A DNA stretch of 64,000 nucleotides from contig NC_074718.1 of the NCBI RefSeq assembly GCF_947242115.1, forward strand, positions 43,334,699-43,398,698, in the 5' to 3' direction. Positions 12,001 through 23,400 of this stretch are shown in pieces. The notes under the pieces were generated by a model. That model worked only from the letters and a program-made list of their open reading frames with translations. It had not been told where the DNA came from and made no database searches. A program made the translations under genes and the position numbers. The DNA comes from Biomphalaria glabrata (taxonomy: Eukaryota; Mollusca; Gastropoda; Planorbidae). Positions within the stretch are counted from its first letter, which is position 1. Every line of letters starts with the position of its first letter.

Positions 12001-14891
12001 CACTATTCTTTACTTTATTATTGCGTACGTCCACTCAAGTAGTATTGTTTGACCTCAACAAATAAATGGACAATGTATTCTTGTTTGGACAAACCTTTAG
12101 AAGACCAATAATAAAGTGGCCAGTCATAGAGATTTTCTTGGGGCCACTATTTAGTTTGATAATAAATTCAAAGGATTTCAATACTGACTTGTTTAAAAAA
12201 AAATTGTTTCAATGTATGACGTCACTCTTTTTTTTATTTTGTTACCTTCCAGCCACAGAAGTTGTAGATCATAGTAAGGGTTTAGTTGTTTATTTTACTT
12301 TGACTTTATGGTGGAAGTTGATGTCCTTATAACCCACTGAACAATTCTCTCTGGGGAAATTTAACCTGTGTGTGTGGGCTTCTCCAAGTCTTTAACTTTT
12401 TGTACATCTTATTCACAATGTCTTTCTCCAAAGTACTTGCCTTCTTTTTAGATGGAACATTGCAAGCCATATAAAAAAAAAAATGTTAAAAAAAAATGTT
12501 AAAGTTTTTCTAATCATTTCAAATCTTGACTTAGGCTGTAATCTAAAAGTGAAACTAAGAATTAAAAAAGAAAAAAGTCTGTTCATTAGAGTTGGAGAGA
12601 AAAGAAAATTCCTGCTCTGTAATAACTTGTTTGTATTGAAGGCAGACTCAGTCTTATTCAACTACATTCTGGGATTTGGGATATAGTCTTAGTGTTCTCT
12701 TCCTCCCTCCAGCCATTGAAGATTTCTTTACATGTGCGACTTCTCTAGTCACACAGAGAAAATGTTAAAAATCATTTTATAATTAAAAATGTTCTAATTC
12801 TTTTTCTACAAACACATTTTCATAACAGCTGCATGAGCATCAAGAAAATTGAAACTCTCTGAGACCTAGATCAAGATTTAAGTTTGAAGGAAGAGGATGA
12901 TTAAAATCTACTCGTCAAAATCTCTTTTCATTTTTTTTTAAATTTCTAATATACTTTGAATATAGGTTACTATACAATAAAAGACATTTTATATACAATA
13001 AAAGACATTTTATATAAAAGATAAAATCCTGTAGGAGTATTTTCGTGTTGTAGTTCAAACTAATTCTGTTTTAAATGGATAGCCTACATGGACTATTTAT
13101 TACAATATATTACATTTTAGAGTCGAATACAAATATGTTGGCCAAATACCTTTTAAATTTTACTTATGCATATCATATTTGAAAAAAGTCTAACATTTAG
13201 AAGTTATTAAAATATTTAAAGAATTATTAGAGTTTCTGTTGCTGTGCTATATCTCTGTGTTTGTTAAGTGTATGCATGTTCTAATGAATGTTTTTTTATT
13301 TGATGTCATAACATCATTACTGCATCTTTATCATCATTACTGCATGTGCTCTACGTTCACAATATCAATGTCACGGCCAGGCAGAGTTGTCAAGTTTTAG
13401 AACTGAGCTATAGAAACAATTTCCCACATACCTTTGTAGAGTTCCTCAAACACACAAGCTTAAAATTTGAATGGAAGAGTTAAACTTTAGCAGACGCCCA
13501 CAAATGACATTGACCTTTACATGATTTGAATCTATTTGTTCAAGTCAGAACCAATGAAATAGTTCCAAAGCTTAACAACTCTGGCCTTACAGTTTTTGTT
13601 ATTATATTCATTAAGACAATCTATTTTTGCATTTCAACCTCTGAATTTGATTGACTTTTATTGTCCAGCACAGAAAACACAGTCAATAGACAATAATTAC
13701 ATATGCTTTAAGTAACTATTTGGAAACCTTTAATTAGAAAATCATGTTATTAAGAATACTGGTATTTGTAGTGGGTAATTAAAAAATAGAGAACTACAAG
13801 ATGTGTAGACATTTGAAAATGACTAGCTCTAAGAAATTTGAATACAATAATGAAACTTGGTCAGTTAATTAGTTAATGTCAAATTTATCTTCCATTGATT
13901 GTCCAATACTTGAATGTCTTCTGCTTTCATTTAAAGCTTAATTAGCTCGAGGCTAAGTAGTAAATAGCTTCACTAGAGTTGGCATCACCTAACTTGTTCT
14001 GTTCTCCATCCACTAGGCTACCACTGGGACACATCAGATTGGGCGCCAGCAGCTACCATGCCTAACATCTCAGAACTACCTACTAATGAAATCCTTGACT
14101 CACCCTCCTCGTCACAGCCCAGCGACGACTGTAACGCCAATGCTGACAACTGCGATGACAATGTGACCACAAGAGGCATCTACAACGGAGACGATGAGAG
14201 CCCGCTTCTAACCTCCGAGGAGCAGAGGCGGAACAATTTCAACATCAGCCACTTGGACGAGGACGATGATAACGTCATTTCGACTCTGCCAGCGGAGGAG
14301 TATTTTGATGACTCAGAGTATGTGGGAGACTCTGAGTATGCTGAGAATGAGCCCTACGATACTGATGAGCTCCCTCCAAGTTATGCTGAACACCCGAACT
14401 ACGAACAGTTTCTCCAAAACTTAGATGATAGCTACGAGCTTCCATCTAGTTTAAACATTCACCCTAACCACTATCTGCCCAATTATAACTTCTCCCATCA
14501 AGAACTAGATATGGACCCATTGACGGAAGATGAAAACACAGATGACAGGCTACAAGGTGTATTGTACACTTTTGGTGCAGTGGGGGGCCGACCAGTACAC
14601 GCGTCTAACACGTCTCCAAGCGACCATGTTTATATTCCGTTAAGACCTCCTAAAGAGTTCATGACCCCTGGATACCAAACAGATGGCTACACCACTGACC
14701 AGGAGCCACCGTCTCGCACATCTTTCATTGACGATATGAGCATGTCCATGGGAGGGTTCACGTCTAACGCTTCGTGTTCAGATATTTCAGGTTTATGTGA
14801 GATTGAGGACAGCGAGGTCAACGGTAGTGACACCGATGATGAAAACACACCTTTAAACAGGGAGCATCTACAAACACAGACGCAGGTCTAA
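1..14891 (+). CDS. Fat-like protocadherin (FAT1/2/3 type), 3' part
   Basis: Giant adhesion receptor of the cell surface; Fat-like proteins guide cell polarity and actin organisation. The window opens inside an exon. Exons read by splice sites and phase: 1-307, 986-1147, 1333-1487, 3923-4195, 4448-4577, 5265-5414, 6817-6993, 7115-7318, 7474-7845, 8527-8712, 9067-9234, 14017-14891; they sum to 1,053 codons with no break. Order of domains: membrane-distal region after the cadherin repeats (residues 1-102), one EGF (about 103-155), one laminin-G (about 157-345), several EGFs with CxxNPC/CxCxxGY spacing (about 346-505), one membrane helix (about 521-541, starting [14 protein letters not shown]) followed by a basic stop (RRKRRRHR), then about 510 cytoplasmic residues. 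The tail holds proline-rich PPPVPTRP, the GYHWDTSDW motif typical of FAT1-3, and ends QTQV, a class I PDZ ligand. One laminin-G with five EGFs fits FAT1-3 rather than FAT4. The 4577 donor could instead be at 4574. Possible microexons lie between 9234 and 14017. Confidence 0.93.
398..455 (+). repeat. fragment of tRNA-derived SINE family B
   Basis: The middle of the SINE (GACTGGGATTT...AATTTCTG...CGCCCCTGAGT) matches the copies at 20.6, 25.9, 35.5 and 38.8 kb; both ends are missing. It sits in a Fat-like intron. Confidence 0.5.
1690..2010 (-). mobile_element. LINE 3' end (CR1-like C-terminus and GATAA tail)
   Basis: Read on the minus strand, one frame gives the end of a reverse transcriptase ([25 protein letters not shown]), followed by a short 3' UTR and a GATAA repeat tail. 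The same family recurs at 49.5-50.0 kb (plus) and, as a tail only, at 50.28 kb. It is 5'-truncated and lies in a Fat-like intron. Confidence 0.6.
2512..3636 (-). mobile_element. 5'-truncated LINE: reverse transcriptase C-terminal half
   Basis: An open frame of over 350 codons runs antisense in a Fat-like intron. It begins within the reverse transcriptase ([14 protein letters not shown]), carries the catalytic-box motif [10 protein letters not shown], then [38 protein letters not shown] and [14 protein letters not shown], and ends with a CxxC...HxxxxC zinc knuckle. The frame stays open to its stop, unlike every other LINE piece in the window, so it is probably the youngest. Endonuclease and 5' reverse transcriptase are absent. 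The clade is not assigned. Confidence 0.85.
4915..5097 (-). repeat. SINE family A (tRNA-derived)
   Basis: The minus strand gives a tRNA-like head (TGGATGGCTGCCTGGTC, B-box-like GGGTTCAAACCCTG), a GC-rich middle (CATCCTGCGGGAGG) and the end CTTCAACTCTGAAGGAACAT. Sister copies lie at 42.85, 53.89, 54.26 and 58.35 kb. Confidence 0.75.
5840..6340 (+). repeat. 23-bp minisatellite
   Basis: About 22 head-to-tail copies of a 23-bp unit (ATTGTAAAGATATTGACTAC plus ACT). Units differ mainly at GAC/AGC/AAC and A/G positions. It lies in a Fat-like intron between two EGF exons. Confidence 0.95.
8255..8375 (-). repeat. diverged SINE family A copy
   Basis: It keeps the order of family A on the minus strand (GGTTTAAACTCAGGACCAT next to CTCCTGCAGGATAGAAGG) but with many differences, so it is an old insertion in a Fat-like intron. 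Confidence 0.4.
9940..10127 (-). repeat. SINE family B (tRNA-derived)
   Basis: The minus strand starts GGAGGGCGTGGTGGCTTAGTGG with A-box and B-box-like blocks, then AAGACTGGGATTTTTAATTT. It matches copies at 20.6, 25.9, 35.5 and 38.8 kb and ends early compared with them. Confidence 0.7.
10265..10285 (+). CDS. candidate 21-nt cassette microexon of the Fat-like gene
   Basis: A strong pyrimidine tract and CAG precede it and a GT donor follows. It is 21 nt long, enters and leaves in phase 1 like its neighbours, and would add seven residues (AWRSKRK plus a shared glycine codon) to the cytoplasmic tail. Small alternative exons in the tail are known for vertebrate FAT1 and FAT3. Without transcripts this is a candidate only. 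Confidence 0.45.
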
Positions 14892-17800
14892 GAACATGGT
14901 GTGCTGGATGTAAATATTTATTTCATGGACTGTAATTTATCATTGAAATAGTGATCAAGTTTTGTTTTTAGTCTACACATTTATCACAATTTGCCAAAGT
15001 CATAATTTTTACTTTTATAATGAACATAGTTTTGTTTTTTTTAATTGTTGTTTTGTACTTTCATTTCGACAAATAGCAAAGAAATTACAAACACAAAAGC
15101 TGGTTGTGTTTCTCTTATAAGAAAGGTATTTGATTATATCTTAGTACATGGAGAAGTTTTAATTTGATGCCATTGAGTGCTAATCACTGATGTCATTTAC
15201 ACGAAGCTGCTTGTTTTTAATCAAGTTATACAAATCAAAAAGTATGTATAATCAACAATTTGGTCCTTATCAACTTTTGTTCTGGACTATAAAATAATCT
15301 GTCCCTGTTGTTTCTATGTCTGTTATTGCAAGGTTTTAATAATCAAATGAAACTAAAAGACTTAAAAAGTATGAAATCTAATTGTGTCGAAAACAAAAAG
15401 CATCTAGTTTTAGTCTGTCATACTATGTTGAGGTCATGTCTCTATCCACCTGTTTCAAAGTTCAATGACCAAATCATCCATTTATTGTCTCAACATAAAG
15501 CCATCATGTATTCACTCTGCAACAACCAACTTCATTTGAGTTTTATAATCTAGACACAAAAGAAAAAAAAAAAAAAATTTTACTCCAGATTTGTCTTTTA
15601 ACAAAAAAACAAAAAAAAATATTTGTAAAATTTCTTTTGATGTATAAATTTCTATTGATGTCTGTATGTTTTGTGTGTCTGTCATTGAGTCTGCTTTGTG
15701 TGAGTCTGGGTTTTAAAGTTGTATTGATTAATTTCCCATGTTTGTTTTTTAATTGCTATTATCATGTACTTCCAGTACATACCAATGTTTTTATTGTGTT
15801 CTACATAAGAATAGATCATTCTAGAATGTTCCACCACACTGAAACTATGAAGAGAACTTTTCTTAGGATTTGATTGGTCACAACTGGTGTTGCTAGTTGA
15901 TTGGTCACACTTGTATGTTGTGTAACTTGAGAATCTCATTGGATATAATGTTGAGCCATTGCTGCCCTGTTACTTCTGTTAGTCATTATTTATATATATC
16001 AGTGATGTACTGTGTAGTTAGTTTCTTTTGTTGAATACTCCATCTTTTACAAGAATCTGTCTTTAAAGAACAACAAATTGGTGTTCCATTTTGTGGTATA
16101 ATATAGTATGTCACTTTGTACTTGGCTGGGTTTATTTTCTAGGTTTACAGTGTGAAAGGCTTGTTTGTTTTCAAAAGTCTATTTTCATTTCCTCTTAATT
16201 GTTTGTTGGTTTGTGTTGACCTACATTTCAACTGGGTTGGAGGTTAGCACTGACCTACATTTCAACTAGTAACATAAATAAAGCCTGTTGTGAAACTGAT
16301 CAAACTTTGTGATAATGCCTGCTCACCACTGACCCATATGTACATGAGCCTGATGGGTTTCAAAATAAATGTATTCAAATAAATAAGTTAACTTGACAGA
16401 AATTATTCATATTAAATAGACAATCAAGTCTTCCAAGTCTGACTTTGAAACTATTCTTAAGGAAGCTGTGCTGGCATTGGCACTTTGGAATTCTTAAGAA
16501 CTGGGGTTTTGTTCAATGGATATTTAAGTACAGGGGGAAATCTAATGTTGTGTCTACAGTGAATTACTGCGTTGTGATTGTCCCTCTACTACTAAAGAAT
16601 CCCTCATCATTCTCGTTGTGATATTAACTGACGACTCAAATAGTTCAATGCAAACATTTATTAAACAAATGTACAAAATATTTCTAACACAAAAGTTATT
16701 TCATATGAACCATGTTTTGTTTAAGGTCCAAACCAAATTGATTGTATTGACTTCAAATCATCACAAAAAGCATTCTTCAAAAATGGCATTTGAGTGTGTA
16801 TGTAGATAGATGTATATTTGTATTTCTGCATTAAAAAAAAATAAGCGGCAGAGGATAATCTAATTGGTTGGATGCTCGTCAATGTTTGGAAATGTCAAAA
16901 AGTTTGATACCAGAAGAATTCTGTATTTCTAATGATAAATTGGTTTCATATAAATTGGTTTCGTAGTTGGCAGTGATTGTGAAGCATGGCCAAATCTAAT
17001 AAAATCCTTTCTTGCATTTAGAAACTTGAAAAGTGCAGGTTGTAGTAGAAGTATTGACAGAAAATTCTCCATGAAACCCAGAGAGGACTAGAGCCATAGT
17101 TTTAATCAATAGAAACTTTTTGTTCAACACATAGTACTTTTAAGTGGCTATTAAAATTGCTAGCTGACTGCTACACTGCAATACAACGTGTCCAAGTGTC
17201 TAGCCATGTTAATTGTTATAATGACTGATGTCAAACTGTGTTTACTATTTTACTTAAAAAAAAAATCAATTCAAAAGCATATTGTGAATTTGTATGATTG
17301 CCTTGATACGACGGGTCAATTTCACTAAGTATTTTCATTTTAACCAGAGCCTAAAATTTATCAATATTTTGTTTCATTTTATTTTTCATGTGTGGACAGT
17401 TTTTATATTATGTAAAGGATTAAAAAAAAACATTTCCAATCTATGAATGTAAATAAAGTAAATATTCTCTTTTTTTTGTGTATGATTCTGTTGAGATTTT
17501 TCAACCACATTTCATTGATTTAATGTCTGCAAGCTGAGTCTAACAGGTTCATGGGTGTTGTATAATACTGCACCAAATTATTGTATGAAATAAAAAAAAA
17601 AATTGATAGTCTACGATTTTATTGTTTTTGTTTGAATTTCATTCTTTTCAGATGTAGATGTATACTATGTAGAGTTGGATACAATCTTTTTGTTTCTATA
17701 AAAGTTGTTTAACAGAAATCAAAATTGTACATGCTGTATTGATTTTGTCTGCACTGTCACTGACCTATGTGAGCACAAGCTGTTACTTTGATGTTAAACA

Positions 17801-18515
17801 GACTAATCCAAACCACAGTTTGTGGCTTTGCCTGCCAATGTACTTCATATTGTGTTCTAACATTGTTCAATGATTGCTTCAATCTAAGGGTAAATATATG
17901 AACAGAATTTGTGTTTCTCTGTATCAAATATTTTTAGTTGTACAAAAAAAAATGTGAGCCTGAACTGTATCATCTTTTTATTTTGAATCACTTCTATGTA
18001 CATTTTGAAAACCATAAACTTGTTAGGAAATTTTGTCTAGAAAGAAAGTGGGCATGTAAGAATTAATGAAATGCACCGTATAGTGAGTTTTGTGAATGCT
18101 GTTTTTATTGTTCAGTTTGTCCTATTGGATTGACTCATTCCCAATGTGTAGGCTTAATAATCTAGTTTTGTATGTATATTTTTTGTAAGATTTTGTTTCC
18201 AATGCCAAACTCTTTTGTATGTCCATTGAGTTTCATTTGTTCGCTTTGTGTAATGACAGAAACTTCCAAGAACAAGGTCACAGCTGAGGTCAGGATAGTT
18301 TTATTAGTACAAACTTTTGGCAACTAGAGAAACCATGACCTTGACACCAAGTATTTGCTGTGAACATTTTCTTGTCTGAACTTCCATCCTTAGTTCATGA
18401 ACATGTTTCTGGAATGTTCCACCACTGATGACTCATCCTTCTGTTCAAAGTGTCCCGCTGTGTGTTGATGTCGTGTACACTTTATCTAATAAATATTTCT
18501 TACAAACTCAACAGA
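14892..18515 (+). other. probable 3' UTR of the Fat-like gene
   Basis: No coding signal or repeat family is seen here. The stretch is AT-rich with several AATAAA hexamers (about 16.3 kb, 17.45 kb, and 18488-18493, the last followed by a T/G-rich stretch). Which site is used cannot be told from sequence. Confidence 0.35.
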
Positions 18516-18519
18516 AAAC

Positions 18520-20491
18520 AATATGTTCTTACATGACTTTATTGTGAGATTTTCTTGCTTAGATTTTAGAAAATAAAAAAATTCCAAACAAAAAATGTGA
18601 AAGCGAAAAAAGAAACGAAAGAAATTTATTATTTTCAACAACAGAATTTCTCAGGCCAATTGTAAAGTCAAACAATGGTTGAAATGGTATATAGACATAA
18701 CTTATTTACACAATGAAGACAACAACAGATGTTTAGTTTCTTGTATCATTGTCAATAATATCAACAAGCCTAACTTAATTTAAATTGCCATTTAATTGTT
18801 GCTAGCTAGATCTACAACAGTGGACATATGAACATAAACATTTTATTCAAGACAACATTGAATCAGACTCATTCATACTGAAACTTGCCACACACTCACT
18901 ATGAACAAAATAATGCCCTTTCAAATGAACTCATCAGTGGAACATACAAATTATTTCAAATCTACAATCATTGAATTTCTCACAACTGCATTTTGAATGA
19001 ATGAAGTAGATATTTTAAAATGAGCCATATTACAATGTATTGTCCTTAGACAATGGTGGTTAGACTTTCATTCATTTAGGGAATAAAACTAGCAATCCTA
19101 TTCTGCATAAAATAGTCACAAGTTTCTTATGGCCACTTAATGGGTGAGTGGCACAAGAAATTTTCTTTTTCAAGTTTAAGTACCAAGAGTAAATTGTTAT
19201 GCAGTATTTGTAACAAAAAAATTCTTTTAAGTTTTGTCTTATGTTAAACATACATTCATGTTCAAGTCTTGTTAGGATGACACTGCAAGTACAACAAAGC
19301 CAGACCAAAACAGTGTCACGAAATAAACATTTTATATTTGGTATCAGTGGGTACCAACAATTCCAGTGCATTGTTCATTTGGTAATAGTGTATTTTAACA
19401 TCTATACAATCATTACAGAGCCTAACCAAAAGCTGAGCTCTACTTGTATATTTGAATTCTTTCACTAATTATTTTCAATGGCAAGGTACCAAAATAGTTT
19501 TTGAAATTCATTGGTAGCTCTTATGGCCAGTCATTTGGGGACATGATCTATATCTGATTTTAAAATGCCATGAATTGCACCCCTTTGAAGTTCCTAAAAA
19601 TAAAGCAAGCTTCTAGGAGACCAGAACAGAACTAGTCATTCCAACCATGAGGAAGACACGTATATCATTTTCAATAATGTAGCAGTCACAACCACAACAG
19701 CGGCTACCTCTAAGTGGCAGCTAAAAAACTTTGTAAAAGGTTTAGTGCCATCAGTTTTATTTTTGCTGACTGAATTCTTTGGCAGTTTGTGGTGAATGAC
19801 ATGGTTAGAACAAAACTAAATGTCTTGGGAGATTCTTTAAATTACTGAAACTATGTATTGTTTTTATATAGTTACACTCACAAATTAACTTTCCAATGTA
19901 TATATAATAGTAACAAACCTCTAGTATAGAACATAGTCTTATTATCTAAATGAGCACTCCCTCTTCCTGTACTCCCAGCATCAGAGAATTCTACAGCAAG
20001 GAAGAAAGGTTAATGTTTTGCTTTGATGTAGGTGTGTTCATGAAACAATTCACTTTGGTGATCTACTAGATAGCTGTCAATAGAGAGAATACAAAGTTAA
20101 TCACAGTTGACATGCAAAAAGATATACAAAAATAACACATTTATTTAGTGGCTAAGAATTATTCCTTTAACTAATAAAAAAAATAACACATTTATTTAGT
20201 GGCTAAGAATTATTCCTTTAACTAATAAAAAATAACACATTTATTCCAGTGGCAAAGAATTATTCCTTTAACTAATAAAAACACATTTATTACAGTGGCT
20301 AAGAATTTTTCTTTTAACTATAAAATGCCAGTTGCAGGAGCTTTAATACAGAGCATCATAGTTGCAAGAACCAGCAGTTTAGAGGATCCATTCCTGATGT
20401 TTCCTCTTGGTTGTCTTCTGAAACCAAAGCACTGTAAGGCTGTCGAGGATTGAAATCAGAGAACCTTTCTCCAAATTACTTGAATAGGTTG
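18520..20491 (-). other. probable 3' UTR/intergenic of MSL3
   Basis: AT-rich, no exon seen. On the minus strand AATAAA-type signals occur near 18.54 and 18.63 kb, facing the last AATAAA of the Fat-like gene. It holds the 46-51-bp tandem repeat at 20.13-20.32 kb. Confidence 0.25.
20132..20322 (+). repeat. 46-51-bp tandem repeat, about 4 copies
   Basis: Units begin ACACATTTATTTAGTGGC and end TTCCTTTAACTAATAAAA; the unit shortens from 51 to 46 bp along the array. Confidence 0.9.
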
Positions 20492-23400
20492 TCAAACTAT
20501 TTGAGACTTGCCTCCAGCTTGGGAGAGAAAACAATGGAGCCCAAGACTTTGCCAAAGTCTCATTCATATTTCACAGAAAATTTTTAAATAATTTTTTGAT
20601 GGTTAATACTTTGAAAGGAGGCGCCATGGCTGAGCAGTAAAGCACTTGGCTTCCAAACCAGAGGTTCTGGGATCAAATCCTGGTGAAGAATGATTTTTAA
20701 TTTCAGGATCTTTGGGTGCCTCTGAGTTCACCCAGCTTTAATGGGTACCTGACATTGGTTGGGGGAAAGTAAAGGCGGTTGATCGTTGTGTTGGCCACAA
20801 ACCCTTGTTAACCGTGGGCCACAGAAACAGATGACCTTTAAATCATCTGCCCTATAGATCGCAAGGTCTGAAAGGGGAACTTTACTTAATACTTTGAAAA
20901 CAACAGACAAGAGAACCCAATCATGCTACAGGGAGAGAATATCCTTGATACAGACCACTTCACTTATCTAGGAAGTGGAGTTGGTAAAGACGGCGGAGCT
21001 GTCTAAGGCATTATCTCTACACAACAAGATACGAATCTATAATACAAACGTTAAGTCTGTCCTTCTATACGGATCAGAAACTTGGAGAGTCACTAAAACA
21101 AATATGGAAAAGCTCCAGACCTTTGTTAACAGATGCCTATGCCGGATATTAGGAAATAGGTGGCCAGAAAAGATTACTATCAATTTGTGGGAGAGAACTT
21201 GACAAAAGCCCAAGACATCACAAAACGAAAATGGAGCTGGATAGGACACACCCTGCGAAAACCAGCTACCAATGTTGCAAGGCAGGCACTTGACTGGAAC
21301 CCACAAGGAAAGAAGAAAGTGGGCAGACCCAAGCAAACCTGGAAGAGGTCAGTCATCAGTGAAGCTGAGGGTACTGGAATGACATGGGGGCAGATGAAGA
21401 AAGCTGCTCAGAACCGAGTTCCGTGGAGAGGTGTGGTTGCGGCCCTATGCTCCCCTGGGAGTGCACAGGATTAACTAACTTGAAAACAAGATGACCTGTA
21501 GAAGCCATTGCTTGTTGCTAAAAGCTAGAACGTCAAACCAATCATGAGTTATCTCAAGTAAGCGGTATGCTTGACACGAAGTTGACACAAAAGTAGCAAG
21601 TGTGCTGATTTCTGAAAGTTAGCACATGTTATCGAACTACTGAGTGTCATGTGCCAATGTCAAATTCAAAGATTTTTACTTACCAAAAAAAAAGTGTTAG
21701 TAAAATTTAAAAAATCTCAAAAGCTACTTACTGTAAACAATGATGTATAAATTTAATAATTATCTGAAGCTGAACATCTTTTATATTCATTTTCTTCAGT
21801 AGTTCAGGAAGTTTCACTTAATGAAGGAAAATAAATAGTAATAACAAGTCAATATAAATTGCTTATGTTCACAAATTAATTGAAAAAAAAACAACAACAC
21901 TAATACTACTACTAATTTTATGACAGGCTACATGTAAAGAAAAAGATATTAAAAGATTACAAATGACAAGTTCATTCATTACTGAATATAGAAGGTGAGA
22001 GAGTAAATATAAAAACTTAGAAAAAAGTCATACATTATCTGACTAGAGAATTATAAAGTTTAACTTGAGCTGATAGACCTACAGTTTAACCTGAGCTGAT
22101 TGACATATAGTTTAACTATAGCTGATTGACCTAGTTTAACTTAAACTTATTGACCTACAGTTTAACTTTAGTGATGAACCTACAATTTAATTTGAGCTGA
22201 TTGACCTACAGTTTAACTTGAGCTGATTGACCTACAGTTTAACTTGAGCTGATTGACCTACAGTTTAACTTTAGACCTACCAAACATACGAAGTAGATGG
22301 ACAGTTCCATAAATCTGTGAAGGGTTGACTGGTCCGTTGGACACTATGTCTAGTGGTAGCAACTGCCACCCCAGAATCCTGTCCATTGCGTCTTCTCTGC
22401 CCCGTGATGACCCCAGGGTCAAACTCTCAGTTCCCGCAGCACTGCACGCTGCTTCATTCCCATTCATCAGGTGATCTTCATTCTGAGTACAAGTTGAATC
22501 CATTTTTTTATTTTCATAAACAGTATACATAAGGGATATACATACAGTTGTTTTATGGTTTGAAATACAAAATGAATAAGTCTAAGGAATATCTGAATGA
22601 ATATCTAAAGGAAGGTAACTTTTTCAGTTCTACCTACCTGACTAAAAGTAGGTAAATCAATAGGAGTTACTTCCATGTCCAGATCACTGCTCGGCTCTTG
22701 TTTGACAATCACTCCACTGGAGACTTCCACCACTTCAAAATGCGCTTTCCGCCTTGTCCTGGATGCGATGGGAACAATTTGTTCATGATGTACCTCTGGC
22801 CCAGATTTTGTTGGTGAATTTTCCGCCTGCCTTGGTGATTTGTTGCCAGATACGGCAGCGGGCTGTGTGTGTGTTTTTGTTGACTTAGCTGGCTGGACAC
22901 AGTCGACTTTTGGTACCTCGTGGACAGAGCGCCTTGTAACTCTCCTGGCGGGAGTTTCTGCTGCAGGCTCTGATGGAGATGAAGGAAGAAGTGATGTTGA
23001 TTCTTGCTGATGATGATGCTGCCGTGGTGTTTTTTCAACCTTTCCATGTGAAGAGCTAGGCTTCTTCTGTGACTCTGAATTTGACGAACTAATAAACAAA
23101 ATGGATTTTAAAAAAATGGAAAAAAAATTCAGAAATGTACACAACCGTGCAGCACAAAAAAAACGAATTTAAAAACAAGAAAATATTTTTGAAAATACTT
23201 TTTTAAAAAAATAAAGTTTATAATAAGTGTAATTGTATCAATAAGTTTGTAATAAATCCATACTAACAATAAAATAGCATTAATAAAAAAAAAAGAGGGG
23301 AATGACCTGAATTCGAACTCATGGCTCAAGCCTCTTCAAGCCAACATTGTAACCACTCTGCTAGTGAAGTTCTTATGAACATAGAAGATTGTAGAGTTGT

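Noticed and set aside
20379-20567. Two other frames of the last MSL3 exon also look family-like ([15 protein letters not shown]; and FGERFSDFNPRQPYS with in-frame stops)
   Set aside because: Neither can be reached by GT-AG splicing in phase from the 21816-21732 exon; the 20558 acceptor with the 21732 donor fixes another frame. The resemblance is likely chance in a short exon.
22709-23047. A second long frame over the MSL3 insertion exon
   Set aside because: It is an overlapping frame of the Ser/Pro/Lys-rich MSL3 exon; the other frame joins in phase on both sides.
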